Shown in pieces: positions 1-7,780 of a stretch of 64,000 bases of DNA (position 1 is its first letter; every line of letters starts with the position of its first letter). The DNA lies in assembly GCF_014643515.1 (NCBI RefSeq), contig NZ_BMJP01000001.1:496001-560000 (forward strand), given 5' to 3'. This DNA comes from Sphingomonas prati (GTDB lineage: Bacteria > Pseudomonadota > Alphaproteobacteria > Sphingomonadales > Sphingomonadaceae). The position numbers were made by a program, and so were the translations under genes. The notes below the pieces were generated by a model. It was given only the letters and a program-made list of their open reading frames with translations, ran no database searches and was not told the DNA's origin.

Positions 1-449
1 GTTTTGAGCATCGCATGTGATGCTCCGTGTCTACCAGCGCCGGATACGGTTTGGGGACTTGGGAGATTCGTACGATGATCGCAGACTACACTGACCGTCT
101 GATCTGGAAGCTGGTCTACGGGGTGTTCCAGTCGGCTATTGACCAGCTCAACGTTGGTGATTGCGCCTGACTGCGGCCTACAGGGCCGAGCGTCGGCGCT
201 ACCGACCTTTGCGCCTAGACCTCCGGCTGTCCGCACGAGGGACAGAGGCGGTTCCAGCTTCACCCCAATCTCCGCCAACTCCGACATCAGGGTAAAAGCG
301 CGCTGCAGGCGGTGAGCCTTGATTGCCGCAACCCTTCGCGCGGCGGATGGAGCAGCTTCCCGTTCCATGGTGACCAGTCTTTGCGTGGCGGCGCTGTACT
401 CAGCCCAGGCGTCCGCGATCGCGTCCTGAGTGGGGATGCCGGCGATCAC
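1..449 (-). CDS. Hypothetical prophage protein, GTG start, runs off the left edge
   Basis: On the minus strand a reading frame opens with GTG at 449 and stays open to the window edge, giving at least 149 residues. The GTG overlaps the TGA of the next upstream gene as GTGA, which suggests translational coupling. The first 90 or so residues are Ala/Glu/Arg-rich and helical-looking (AIADAWAEYSAATQRLV, then MEREAAPSAARRVAAIKAH). The remainder is less protein-like, and a perfect 7-bp hairpin lies at 6-25, so the true end may be earlier in a region I cannot judge. I do not recognise the family. A short plus-strand frame at 75-170 competes for the last part. Confidence 0.45.
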   Translation of the reverse strand, partial: MIAGIPTQDAIADAWAEYSAATQRLVTMEREAAPSAARRVAAIKAHRLQRAFTLMSELAEIGVKLEPPLSLVRTAGGLGAKVGSADARPCRPQSGAITNVELVNSRLEHPVDQLPDQTVSVVCDHRTNLPSPQTVSGAGRHGASHAMLK

Positions 450-949
450 GAAGCTGCCTCAGGCTTATCGGCTGCGGCGGTGAACGCCTGCGCGCGGTTC
501 ATGTCAGCCAGAACCTTCTGGTTCCGTAGTTTCGCTTGAGCGAACTCATCAGCGTTCGGATACTCACCGTCGCAACCGTCCGTCACGCGTCCGTCGGGAT
601 ACTCGATCGGCTGGTCCTCTTGGACGCCGTCCCAGACCCCCTCGGCAGTCGCAGGCACGAGTTTGCCATCAGGCGTTGCGAACCACGCCAGTATGGGCGT
701 CCGTCTGACGAAAACGGGATCTTCGTCCAAGAAAAAGCGGGCGAGGGAATAGCCGGGAGTAGCCGGAATGACCCCAAGGTACGATACCTCAGGTATCTCG
801 TTATCGTAGATGATTACCTCGTTACCGTCGTCCATCTGGACTGCCGACATATACCGGCGCGACTCTACCGTGCCTCCGAGGTACGGGCCGATGCTTTTGA
901 TCTTGGCGACCGGATAGCGATGCGTCTGGCGTGAGTTACGAAATAACAT
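446..949 (-). CDS. Hypothetical prophage protein (167 aa)
   Basis: Start chosen at ATG 949 because GAGGA lies 8 nt upstream; a longer frame to 1018 has no such site. The protein begins MLFRNSRQTHRYPVAKIKSIGPYLGG and has a beta-rich middle (VQMDDGNEVIIYDNEIPEVSYLGVIPATPGYSL) followed by an acidic, Ala-rich tail. No catalytic motif, signal peptide or membrane segment is visible and I do not recognise the family. It lies in a leftward operon: the small Cys-rich gene ends 11 nt upstream, so that its TGA sits within this gene's ribosome site, and the next gene overlaps its stop as GTGA. It is probably an accessory gene of the prophage left arm. Confidence 0.6.
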   Translation of the reverse strand: MLFRNSRQTHRYPVAKIKSIGPYLGGTVESRRYMSAVQMDDGNEVIIYDNEIPEVSYLGVIPATPGYSLARFFLDEDPVFVRRTPILAWFATPDGKLVPATAEGVWDGVQEDQPIEYPDGRVTDGCDGEYPNADEFAQAKLRNQKVLADMNRAQAFTAAADKPEAAS

Positions 950-960
950 AGCTAAGATCC

Positions 961-1254
961 TCAACAGATTGGCAGGTTGGCGGGGTTGCGATGCGGCGGG
1001 AGTTCGAAGTGGCCGCACCAGTCGTCCGCGCGGGTCGCGGGCTGCCTCGACGCTTGGGCAAGCTGATCGGTTGGCAGTACCCGGCTCGTTTGGTAGCTGC
1101 CGACCGCCAACAGACCCGCAAGGAGATCGGCGATTGCGTCGACGATCACAGGCGGATGCCGCCGGCAGGAACCGAAAGCTTCATCCGGGTTGCCCGACAC
1201 CGCAGTTGCGCCGTCCACCTGCCAGAAGCGGCAGCGATTGCATTTCTCGGTCAT
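961..1254 (-). CDS. Small Cys-rich, probably zinc-binding prophage protein (97 aa)
   Basis: Begins MTEKCNRCRFWQVDG at ATG 1254, overlapping the TGA of the 527-aa gene as ATGA. A CxxC pair at the N terminus, a Cys-Arg-Arg-His-Pro-Pro segment in the middle and WCGHFELPPHR near the C terminus look like a compact metal-binding fold of the CxxC/CxxH type. Such short Cys-rich proteins are common in alphaproteobacterial prophages, but no function is known to me. The upstream in-frame extension to 1323 lies wholly within the preceding gene and is not needed. Confidence 0.6.
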   Translation of the reverse strand: MTEKCNRCRFWQVDGATAVSGNPDEAFGSCRRHPPVIVDAIADLLAGLLAVGSYQTSRVLPTDQLAQASRQPATRADDWCGHFELPPHRNPANLPIC

Positions 1255-2834
1255 GCCCGTGCCGCCTCCCGCGGGAAGTAGGGGACAAAGCGCGCGGCCT
1301 CTGCAGCAAGCGCTGCGTCCCACTGGTGGGCTTCACGTCCATCTGCGTAAGCAACCAGGTACTTGAAGGCGAACGCTGCGGCGTCAGGTGCCGGGACGCT
1401 CATCAAAGCTTCCTCGGCGGCAAAGCGGGCATTCATCAAAGCGTCGGAGCGCTCTTCGATATCCCCCGGAATGTCAGCCTCGTTCGCCGCGTAGCGCGCG
1501 AACGCCGGAAGGTACGTCGTCTCGTCGTAGATCCGCTCGGCAGTCTTGGCAGCAACGAACGAGGCCAACACGGCCGGCCAAGCCCCTTGCTCGTTATCCG
1601 ACACCTGCAATGGCGCGTAAGCCCTTTCGAACCGCTCGAGATCATCGAGAAGCGAACGCACCTCGTCCGTGTGGACATTCGCATCCACAGCGATCCCGAA
1701 CTTGATCCGCGCCGCGGCCAGATCAGGCGCAGGCGTGACGAACAGGACGTTTTCTGCCGCGGTGTCTGCGGCCATCGGAAGGTCGACTGCCGCTTCCGCT
1801 GCCGCATAGCCGGGGTCTGCCGGGTGCATACAGGCGAACGGGGCGTTGGCTGCGCTGAAGGCGGCATTCGCCACCCGATAAGCGGCAAGATTACGATCCC
1901 AGGTGCGCCGCATCGACGTATCGGTCGGGGTGCGAGTCCCGGTCGGGCCTCCACTCTCGGCAAGGCGGAGAGCGTCGGTCAGCGCGGAAAGCATCATCTC
2001 TCCCGCCTGTGTGCATTGGAAGTCCGCAGGATCCACGGCGAGCCAGCCGTCGGGGGTCGACCGCGGGTGCGCGTGATGCACGGCGACCAGCAGTTTGGCC
2101 GCGAGATCGGGCACGGTCATCGCGGGGAAGAGGCGAACGTTGTCGGCAGCTCCGACCACTTCGTCCCCTGCCTCCTCTGCGTGTGAGAAGTATGCCGCGA
2201 AGTAGGCTTGGAAGAGGTCCGCCATCGCGTCCGTGATGCCGACCGGAAGCGGCGGCAGTGGAACCGCGCCGTCAGTGTCGTCGCGGACGGCTGCGGCGAG
2301 ACTACCCGGTGTTTCATCAAGGCGCGGGCCGGCGTCGATCCACGGTGCGACCGCGATGGCGCCGGTCGGACTGGCCGGCATCAGGCCATGATGATCCTGG
2401 ACGTAACCGATCCCGAAATGCTTGCGCGCTTCGGCAACTGCCTGGGCCGCCTCGCCCTCCCCCAGCTCGTGACCTTCTGCCGCCACCTGCAAGGCCGCGA
2501 TCATTTTAACCACGGCGTCATCAACGGTCCCGGCTTTGGTCTTCAGGACCTTGTCTTCGCACACATGCACAACGGAGAAGAGTTCGCTTTGCCGAGCGTC
2601 GGTCAGGTCCTCGTGATCCATCAGCTCGATGATCGCGTTCCGCCGCGCGAGCAGCCCCCGCAACGACGTGTCGGTGTCCAGTTCGTCGAGCGTGGCGTCG
2701 CGGATCGCCGCCGGCGACGCCGCCAGCGCGCGGTTGACCGCAGTGGTCGTCAGACCGTCGGTGTAAGCGACACGAATATTGGGCCGGGGGGCGGCGGTCT
2801 GCGTGAAGTCGGCGTGCTTGAACTGCGTGGCCAT
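1251..2834 (-). CDS. Large hypothetical prophage protein (527 aa)
   Basis: Starts at ATG 2834 behind GGGAG. It is rich in Ala and acidic residues, with long helical stretches (TLDELDTDTSLRGLLARRN; KMIAALQVAAEGHELGEGEAA), and has no signal peptide, membrane helix or obvious catalytic motif. It is first in a four-gene leftward cluster that is tightly overlapped downstream, beside the repressor. Comparable long helical proteins sit in prophage left arms of related bacteria without an assigned role, so I give none. A 7-bp hairpin directly upstream (2844-2861) pairs part of its ribosome site, which may restrict translation. Confidence 0.6.
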   Translation of the reverse strand: MATQFKHADFTQTAAPRPNIRVAYTDGLTTTAVNRALAASPAAIRDATLDELDTDTSLRGLLARRNAIIELMDHEDLTDARQSELFSVVHVCEDKVLKTKAGTVDDAVVKMIAALQVAAEGHELGEGEAAQAVAEARKHFGIGYVQDHHGLMPASPTGAIAVAPWIDAGPRLDETPGSLAAAVRDDTDGAVPLPPLPVGITDAMADLFQAYFAAYFSHAEEAGDEVVGAADNVRLFPAMTVPDLAAKLLVAVHHAHPRSTPDGWLAVDPADFQCTQAGEMMLSALTDALRLAESGGPTGTRTPTDTSMRRTWDRNLAAYRVANAAFSAANAPFACMHPADPGYAAAEAAVDLPMAADTAAENVLFVTPAPDLAAARIKFGIAVDANVHTDEVRSLLDDLERFERAYAPLQVSDNEQGAWPAVLASFVAAKTAERIYDETTYLPAFARYAANEADIPGDIEERSDALMNARFAAEEALMSVPAPDAAAFAFKYLVAYADGREAHQWDAALAAEAARFVPYFPREAARA

Positions 2835-2843
2835 GGTGCATCT

Positions 2844-2861
2844 CCCTGCGAGGACGCAGGG
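2844..2861 (-). promoter_or_regulatory. Hairpin overlapping the ribosome site of the 527-aa gene
   Basis: In the minus-strand transcript CCCTGCG pairs with CGCAGGG around a UCCU tetraloop. The 3' arm contains most of the GGGAG Shine-Dalgarno that precedes the ATG at 2834. Folding would partly occlude ribosome entry. The sequence is clear; the regulatory role is inference. Confidence 0.4.
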
Positions 2862-2950
2862 GTGCAGCAGAGGCCTCCGGAGAGAGCGTGCGTTACGAGC
2901 CTGCGATCACCGTCTGGCGACCGCTAAGGTGCTCAGGTGACGAAGCAAGA

Positions 2951-2969
2951 ATTAGCCGTTCTCGCTAAT
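2951..2969. promoter_or_regulatory. 19-bp palindrome, operator-like copy 1
   Basis: ATTAGC-N7-GCTAAT covers the last codons and stop of the repressor gene. The same architecture (ATTAGC-N7-GCTAAC) recurs at 3661-3679 in the divergent promoter region, matching at 14 of 19 positions. Identical half-sites and spacer length at both ends of a repressor gene suggest binding sites for that repressor. Confidence 0.45.
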
Positions 2970-3605
2970 ATCGTCAAACGCTCTTTTTAGCGCTTCAGGC
3001 AAATCCTGCTCGGGGGGGCGCCACATCGTGCTTACTTCCCAACGCACCTCGCCGATTACGACGATGTCGTATACGCCGAAATAGAATTCGAGATTAGTCT
3101 CGCAATTCGGATAAGGTGCAAATCTTGGTGGATCAGATTTGTAAACGCCAAGAAACGGTCGCGAATCGTCCGCGTAATAGGCAAAAGGCCAGCCTTCAAA
3201 CAAAAGCTTCGAGTTTGTATCAATGCAAACGAATGATCGGAATTGGGTTGTCTTTCCAAATCCGGTGAACTCCTGTTTATCGACTGCAAACACACCTTCC
3301 CCGTAAATGTTCACGTTAATAAATTCACCTATCTTGGCGTCCTCCGGTTTAACGCGCTTCGAAAGGTAGACTAGGGGTACAGGTTGATCGCCCGGTCGTA
3401 GTCGACCCATGTCTTCGAATATTTCTGACAAGGACACATCGAGGGCACCAGCTAGTTTTTGCATCCAAGCCCCGGAGAGCGCCATAGTGCCTTTCTCAAT
3501 CTTCTGGATCGTGGACAGGTGTGCTCCATCCCCAATTTTATCCGCCAGCGCCTTCAATGTAAGGCCGCGCGACTTACGAAGTTCTCGAATACGATTCTGT
3601 AGCAT
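2952..3605 (-). CDS. Phage repressor, XRE-family helix-turn-helix (217 aa)
   Basis: Start chosen at ATG 3605 (MLQNRIRELRKSRGLTL) because AGGAAG lies just upstream; a TTG at 3641 would add 12 residues without a ribosome site. Residues 1-65 are a classical XRE/cI-type helix-turn-helix: RGLTLKALADKIG, STIQKIEKG, then LAGALDVSLSEIF. The C-terminal 150 residues are beta-rich, ending in IVVIGEVRWEVS. They may be a dimerisation or S24-like domain, but I cannot identify a catalytic Ser/Lys pair. It is divergent from a small Cro-like gene, the usual lysogeny-switch layout. Palindromes at 2951-2969 and 3661-3679 are likely its operators. Confidence 0.85.
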   Translation of the reverse strand: MLQNRIRELRKSRGLTLKALADKIGDGAHLSTIQKIEKGTMALSGAWMQKLAGALDVSLSEIFEDMGRLRPGDQPVPLVYLSKRVKPEDAKIGEFINVNIYGEGVFAVDKQEFTGFGKTTQFRSFVCIDTNSKLLFEGWPFAYYADDSRPFLGVYKSDPPRFAPYPNCETNLEFYFGVYDIVVIGEVRWEVSTMWRPPEQDLPEALKRAFDDISENG

Positions 3606-3660
3606 TGCACTTCCTAACCTCAGGAAAGCCGTTTTAGCCAAAACAGGGAATTGAACAAGG

Positions 3661-3679
3661 ATTAGCGGTTGCGGCTAAC
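3661..3679. promoter_or_regulatory. 19-bp palindrome, operator-like copy 2, in the divergent switch region
   Basis: ATTAGC-N7-GCTAAC lies in the 98-bp gap (3606-3703) between the repressor and the Cro-like gene, about 25 bp before the latter's start. A second dyad, GTTTT-AGCC-AAAAC, lies at 3631-3644. This gap must hold both divergent promoters. I cannot assign -35 and -10 boxes securely. Confidence 0.5.
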
Positions 3680-3703
3680 AACGCGCCGGCATAAGAATAG
3701 CGC

Positions 3704-3970
3704 ATGCAGCTATCATCCTATCTCGCCCGTGAAGGGTACACGTACCTGGCGTTCGCTAAGCGTATCGGAAGTGACCATGCACGCACGGTGGAGAGATACG
3801 CGAAAGGCCAATCAGTCCCAAACCGCACAATGATGCGGAGGATTAGCGAGGTCACAAACGCTGAGGTCACTGCGAACGACTTCTTTGCCCAGTCCCCCAT
3901 GGCGCGTCCTTTCGACGGGTCTCCGTCTCCGACGCAGGGGCAACGTAAAGCGGACACAGAAGCATCGTGA
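3704..3970 (+). CDS. Cro-like helix-turn-helix regulator (88 aa)
   Basis: MQLSSYLAREGYTYLAFAKRIGSDHARTV opens a short XRE/Cro-type DNA-binding domain; SVPNRTMMRRISEVTNAEVTANDFF completes it, and a polar tail follows. It is the first rightward gene opposite the repressor, so a Cro or early-activator role is the natural inference. No strong Shine-Dalgarno precedes the ATG at 3704, so the start is chosen from the domain boundary. Confidence 0.75.
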   Translation: MQLSSYLAREGYTYLAFAKRIGSDHARTVERYAKGQSVPNRTMMRRISEVTNAEVTANDFFAQSPMARPFDGSPSPTQGQRKADTEAS

Positions 3971-3978
3971 CGTCCCCC

Positions 3979-4212
3979 TCAGTCATTCACCGGCACCGTC
4001 ACGCGGACGATATCGACGACCTCGTCGAGCATCGCGCCGGCCGCGCCGTAGAGCGTTGTCCCGTTCAGCCGATCCAGCCCGTCGAGAAATCCGTGGATGA
4101 TGTCGTTCGGCATATCCGTCCTCCGCATCGTGTCGACCAGCACGGCGATCAGGTTCGCGATCGCGATGACCGTCATGCGGTTGTTGTTCCGGGCTTTCCT
4201 GTCTTTCGTCAT
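3979..4212 (-). CDS. Small hypothetical protein (77 aa)
   Basis: Minus-strand frame beginning MTKDRKARNNNRMTVIAIANLIAVLVDTMR, with a regular amphipathic pattern (DIIHGFLDGLDRLNGTTLYG). A second possible start is the Met at 4176. It sits between two rightward genes and ends 8 nt from the Cro-like gene's stop, so it is convergent with that gene. The plus-strand frames over the same stretch are Arg/His-rich and look like shadows. No ribosome site is clear. Function unknown. Confidence 0.45.
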   Translation of the reverse strand: MTKDRKARNNNRMTVIAIANLIAVLVDTMRRTDMPNDIIHGFLDGLDRLNGTTLYGAAGAMLDEVVDIVRVTVPVND

Positions 4213-4229
4213 GACAAGGCTTTTGCCGC

Positions 4230-4703
4230 ATGAGCACACCGAACATCCACGGCCAGCGCCGCACGTTTTCCGCGTCAAGCGCGGTCGATGCGCAGAACGC
4301 CATCCTGACGGACATCAAGATCGAGGACGGAACGACCTGGGCCGACATGGGCCGGGTGTTGGGCAAGTCCGATGACCGGGCGGCCGCCTATGCCAATACC
4401 GCAGCGGCGATCGACCTGCCGACGTTCCTCTTCGGCTGCAAGGAATGGGGCGGACGGTTCGCGGATCCGCTGCTGGGTCTGGTCGGCGGGCGCTGGGCAG
4501 ATGCCAACGCCGTCTGCACCGGCGACGACCAAGCGGCACTGACGCTTGCGACGCTGTTGCCGGCGATTATCGCGATCGAAGCGGACAACCTGACCGAGGC
4601 GCACGAACTGACGCCGCACGAGGTGCTGATCCGCCGCGTCCATACCTTGACGGCATGCTGGCTCAACATGATCGCGGCCGAGAAGGGGCAAGCTGCGCGA
4701 TGA
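4230..4703 (+). CDS. Hypothetical early phage protein (157 aa)
   Basis: Contains DGTTWADMGRVLGKSDDRAAAYANTAA followed by LPTFLFGCKEWGGRFADPLLGLVGGRWAD, a pattern I associate with a helix-turn-helix-like early protein common in alphaproteobacterial prophages. The middle predicts a short DNA-binding-like helical unit, and the C-terminal half is helical (LATLLPAIIAIEADNLTEAHEL). Its TGA overlaps the primase start as ATGA, so the two are translationally coupled and it probably acts in replication or early regulation. No specific function is assigned. Confidence 0.65.
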   Translation: MSTPNIHGQRRTFSASSAVDAQNAILTDIKIEDGTTWADMGRVLGKSDDRAAAYANTAAAIDLPTFLFGCKEWGGRFADPLLGLVGGRWADANAVCTGDDQAALTLATLLPAIIAIEADNLTEAHELTPHEVLIRRVHTLTACWLNMIAAEKGQAAR

Positions 4704-5689
4704 TGCACCGGCGCCTAGGTCAGGACGACTTCCGGCAAGCAGTTGCCGACGCCAAAGCGCGTCACCTGCTCTCCGAGATCATCGGTCGCAAGACCAAGCT
4801 AAAACCCCGCGGCAAGCGCGAGATGGTCGGCCTGTGCCCGTTCCATGAAGAACGGTCGCCGTCGTTCGAGGTGAACGACGACAAGGGCACGTACCATTGC
4901 TGGGGCTGCGGTGCGGTCGGCGATGCGATGACCTTCCTGACGAAAGGCGAAGGGCTGTCTTTCCGCGATGCCTTCCAAATGCTGGCCGGCGACACCTTCC
5001 CCGTCATCTCGGACGAGGAGCGGACTAAGCGCAAGCAGGACGCGGCCGACGCGACGGCGCGGCGCATCCGGATCGGACAGGACTGCTGGCGCCGAGCCCT
5101 GCCTTCGGAAGGCACAGCTGCAGAAGCGTATATACGTTACCGCGGCATCACCGCCCCCCTGCCGAACACCGTCCGGTTCGCCGAACTGAACTACCGTGAC
5201 CAAGAGAGCGGCGATGTCATCGCATCGCGCGTGCCAGCGATGGTCTGCGCGCTGCAGGACGCGGCCGGCTTGGTCGTGGGGGTCCAGCGAATTTATCTGG
5301 CGCCGGACGGACGCGGGAAGCTCGACGTGGCCAAGCCGAAGATGTCGCTCGGCATCATCGTCGGGTCGGCATTCCGTGCCGCAGGTCACGACATCGGCAG
5401 CGCAACGCAGGTCATCGCCTGTGAAGGTCCCGAAGACGGACTTTCGCTGGCGCAGGAAATTCCGGACCGCCCCGTACTGGTCGCATGCGGCACCGCACTT
5501 CTGTCGCGGCTGGATCTGCCGTCGCAGGTCCGCGAGATCACGCTGGCCGGCGATAAGAACGCGGCCGGGCGGACCGCGGTCGAGCAGTCGCGCACCGTCT
5601 ATCTCGATCGCGGCATCGACGTCGTCGAAATGTACCCGGCCGCCGGCTTCAAAGACTACAACGACCAGCTGCGCGGGGTACGCATGTGA
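4700..5689 (+). CDS. Phage DNA primase, CHC2 zinc finger plus Toprim (329 aa)
   Basis: Start at ATG 4700, overlapping the upstream stop. Residues about 43-80 form a CHC2 zinc-binding domain (C46-x2-H49 ... C67-x2-C70, in GLCPFHEERSPSF and YHCWGCGAVGD). The C-terminal half is a Toprim domain: VIACEGPEDGLSLA supplies the acidic residue and TLAGDKNAAGRTA the DxN/G motif. It makes RNA primers for phage DNA replication. At 329 aa it is shorter than cellular DnaG and has no helicase-interaction domain. The stop overlaps the GTG of the DUF3987 gene as GTGA, so primase and ATPase are coupled, as in many siphoviruses. Confidence 0.9.
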   Translation: MMHRRLGQDDFRQAVADAKARHLLSEIIGRKTKLKPRGKREMVGLCPFHEERSPSFEVNDDKGTYHCWGCGAVGDAMTFLTKGEGLSFRDAFQMLAGDTFPVISDEERTKRKQDAADATARRIRIGQDCWRRALPSEGTAAEAYIRYRGITAPLPNTVRFAELNYRDQESGDVIASRVPAMVCALQDAAGLVVGVQRIYLAPDGRGKLDVAKPKMSLGIIVGSAFRAAGHDIGSATQVIACEGPEDGLSLAQEIPDRPVLVACGTALLSRLDLPSQVREITLAGDKNAAGRTAVEQSRTVYLDRGIDVVEMYPAAGFKDYNDQLRGVRM

Positions 5690-7212
5690 CGGGCGCATTC
5701 GCCCAGGAACTAGCGGCCGCGCGTCGCGTGACGATCGAGCCCATCCCGTTGCGCGGGGAAGCAACCGTCTCCGCCCCCTTCCCGATCGATGCCACCGGCG
5801 CGACCCTCGCTGGCGCGATCCGCGCGATCATGCACCGGGTCCAGGTTCCGGACGCGATCGCCGCCCACTCCGTCCTGGCGGCCGTCTCGGTCGCCATCCA
5901 GGCGCATGTCCTGATGGAGCTGCCGACCCGCGAGGTGAAGCCACCGTCGCTGTTCTTCGCGACCGTCGCCGACTCCGGCGACCGCAAGACGACGTCCGAC
6001 AACATCGCGATCCAGCCGATCAAGGATTACGAGCTCGAGCTGAACGAAGAGTATCAGACCCAGAAGCAGGTCTACAACGCGCTGCACGCCATCTGGAAAG
6101 GCGACGCCGCACAGCTGGCTAAGGACAACAAGGGACGCGACGCGGCTACCGTCGCAGCGGCCGTTGCCGACATGGGCAACCCACCTACCGAGCCGCCGCG
6201 CCCCGCAATCCTCGTTCCACCCGGCAGCACGCAGGGCGTGATCGACATGCTCGAGAAGGGCCGGCCATCAATCGGCCTGTTCATCAACGAGGGCGGATCG
6301 TGGCTGGGCAGCTGGGGCATGTCGGACGAGAACCGCACGGCCACGATCAGCGCCTATTCCGAGATGTGGGACGGTCAGCCGATCAAGACGCTCACCAAGG
6401 GCGAAGGCTTCCGGTTCATGCCGAACCGCGCCTTCTCGTTCCACGTCATGTTCCAGCCGGTCTACGTCCAGCAGATGTTCGGCGATGCCGAGATGCGCGG
6501 TCAGGGGTTCCTGAGCCGCGTGCTCGCCGCCCAGCCGACCAGCCTCGCCGGAACCCGCCTGCGCGACGTGAACGCGGTCGAGCCACCCGAAGTCGAGCAG
6601 GCGATCCTGACCTATCACGAGCGTCTTGCGCGCGTCGTTAGGGCGGCGCTGCCCATCGACCCCACCTACCCGCAGAATGGTTTGACTGGCCGCAGGTCAG
6701 TCGGGTTTAATCCGGACGCTGCCGCGTTGTTCTGGGCCTTCTACAACCATATCGAGACGCAGCAGTCGCCCGGAGGCACGCTGGCCGGCATCCGCGGGTT
6801 CGCCGGCAAGTCGACCGAGATGGCGGCACGCCTGGCGGTCATCATCCACGTGTTCCAGGACGGCATGAACGCCGGCCCGGTCAGCGCCCCTGCCATGGCT
6901 CGCGGCATCGAACTGATGAACTTCTACATCGGCGAGGCTCTACGCCTCGCTGACACCGCCCCGGCAGACGAGAAGGCGGACAATGCGCAGGTCCTGTCCG
7001 ACTGGCTCCGCGACAAGTGGGACGCTCCCGAGATCGGCTTCCGGAACATTCGGCAGAGCGGTCCCGGCAAGCTGCGCAAGCTGCCACCGGACGACCTGCG
7101 CGAGATCTGCGCGCTGCTGGTGCGCAATGACCACCTCACCGTGATCGGGACCGGCGCAACGGTCCAGGGGAAGCACTGCAAGGAGGCGTGGAAGATCAAT
7201 GTCCGCGCTTGA
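5686..7212 (+). CDS. DUF3987-type replication ATPase (508 aa)
   Basis: GTG start at 5686, coupled to the primase. A degenerate P-loop (ADSGDRKTTSDN, residues about 105-116) and the downstream pattern SIGLFINEGGSWLGSWG ... LTKGEGFRF ... FHVMFQPVYVQQMFGDAEMRGQGFLSRVL match the DUF3987 family, which in phages sits beside CHC2 primases and is thought to supply the helicase-like ATPase. The C-terminal 80 residues (VLSDWLRDKWDAPEIGFRNIRQSGPG) look like a winged-helix DNA-binding end. It is probably a replication-fork protein working with the primase. Helicase activity is inferred, not shown. Confidence 0.8.
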   Translation: MTGAFAQELAAARRVTIEPIPLRGEATVSAPFPIDATGATLAGAIRAIMHRVQVPDAIAAHSVLAAVSVAIQAHVLMELPTREVKPPSLFFATVADSGDRKTTSDNIAIQPIKDYELELNEEYQTQKQVYNALHAIWKGDAAQLAKDNKGRDAATVAAAVADMGNPPTEPPRPAILVPPGSTQGVIDMLEKGRPSIGLFINEGGSWLGSWGMSDENRTATISAYSEMWDGQPIKTLTKGEGFRFMPNRAFSFHVMFQPVYVQQMFGDAEMRGQGFLSRVLAAQPTSLAGTRLRDVNAVEPPEVEQAILTYHERLARVVRAALPIDPTYPQNGLTGRRSVGFNPDAAALFWAFYNHIETQQSPGGTLAGIRGFAGKSTEMAARLAVIIHVFQDGMNAGPVSAPAMARGIELMNFYIGEALRLADTAPADEKADNAQVLSDWLRDKWDAPEIGFRNIRQSGPGKLRKLPPDDLREICALLVRNDHLTVIGTGATVQGKHCKEAWKINVRA

Positions 7213-7780
7213 TTTCGCCCCATTCGACGTCGGATCGATGCTGAACTCGGCCTCTACGGCCAAGTGTAGCAGCCCTGTAGCAGCGTCTGTAGCAGATCTC
7301 GACGACTTCGCAGACTGGGGCAAAGGCGCGGATTTCCGCGGTTTTCAGCGTGTTCGGGCTGGTGGTGTAGCAGAGGTAGCAGCTGTAGCAGGGGTAGAGA
7401 CATCTACCCGGCCATGGAGCGCCCCGCTCGCTGCCTTCGCCGAAGCCCCACGTCCCCAGTTTATCGTCGAGGAAACGTGGGACGAGCTGGTCTGGGAAGC
7501 CATCCAGGTCGATGACGTTTGGGGTCAGCAGGCGCTTGATCTCGGATGGGATCAACACGACCTGTTCGGGTGCCATCCGACACCCTGGGTTGCCGACGGC
7601 AGCAGGGATGGGTTGGTGGCACTGATCGTCAGCCTCAAGTCCCCTGTCCGTATTACCGCCGTCGAGACCGACTGCATTACGCTCCAGCCTATCAGCGGAC
7701 CGCCTATGCGGTTCCGCTCACGCAAGCCTGCCGGACAGTCCCTGCTCTGGACCGCCTACTCGTTCGGCAGCGGTCCGTAA
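7199..7780 (+). CDS. Hypothetical protein containing TGTAGCAG repeats (193 aa)
   Basis: Overlaps the ATPase gene by 14 nt. The N-terminal third has low complexity because the DNA carries repeated TGTAGCAG units: three out of register at 7265-7295, then three in register (GTA-GCA, Val-Ala) at 7366-7391, reading GVAEVAAVAGVE. GTA is a rare codon in this G+C-rich phage. The C-terminal half is more ordinary: an acidic Trp-rich stretch (FIVEETWDELVWEAIQVDD) and a beta-rich region (VALIVSLKSPVRITAVETDCITLQPISGP). No family recognised. Its coding may be secondary to a cis-acting role of the repeats. Confidence 0.5.
   Translation: MSALDFAPFDVGSMLNSASTAKCSSPVAASVADLDDFADWGKGADFRGFQRVRAGGVAEVAAVAGVETSTRPWSAPLAAFAEAPRPQFIVEETWDELVWEAIQVDDVWGQQALDLGWDQHDLFGCHPTPWVADGSRDGLVALIVSLKSPVRITAVETDCITLQPISGPPMRFRSRKPAGQSLLWTAYSFGSGP

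Noticed and set aside
75-170. Plus-strand 31-codon ORF with GGGAG upstream
   Set aside because: Protein-like (MIADYTDRLIWKLVYGVFQS) but isolated, with no downstream coupling, and opposed by a longer coupled frame; evidence insufficient to call it.
969-2186. Plus-strand 405-codon open frame
   Set aside because: Antisense to the 527-aa and Cys-rich genes, Arg/Gly-rich and without a ribosome site or domain.
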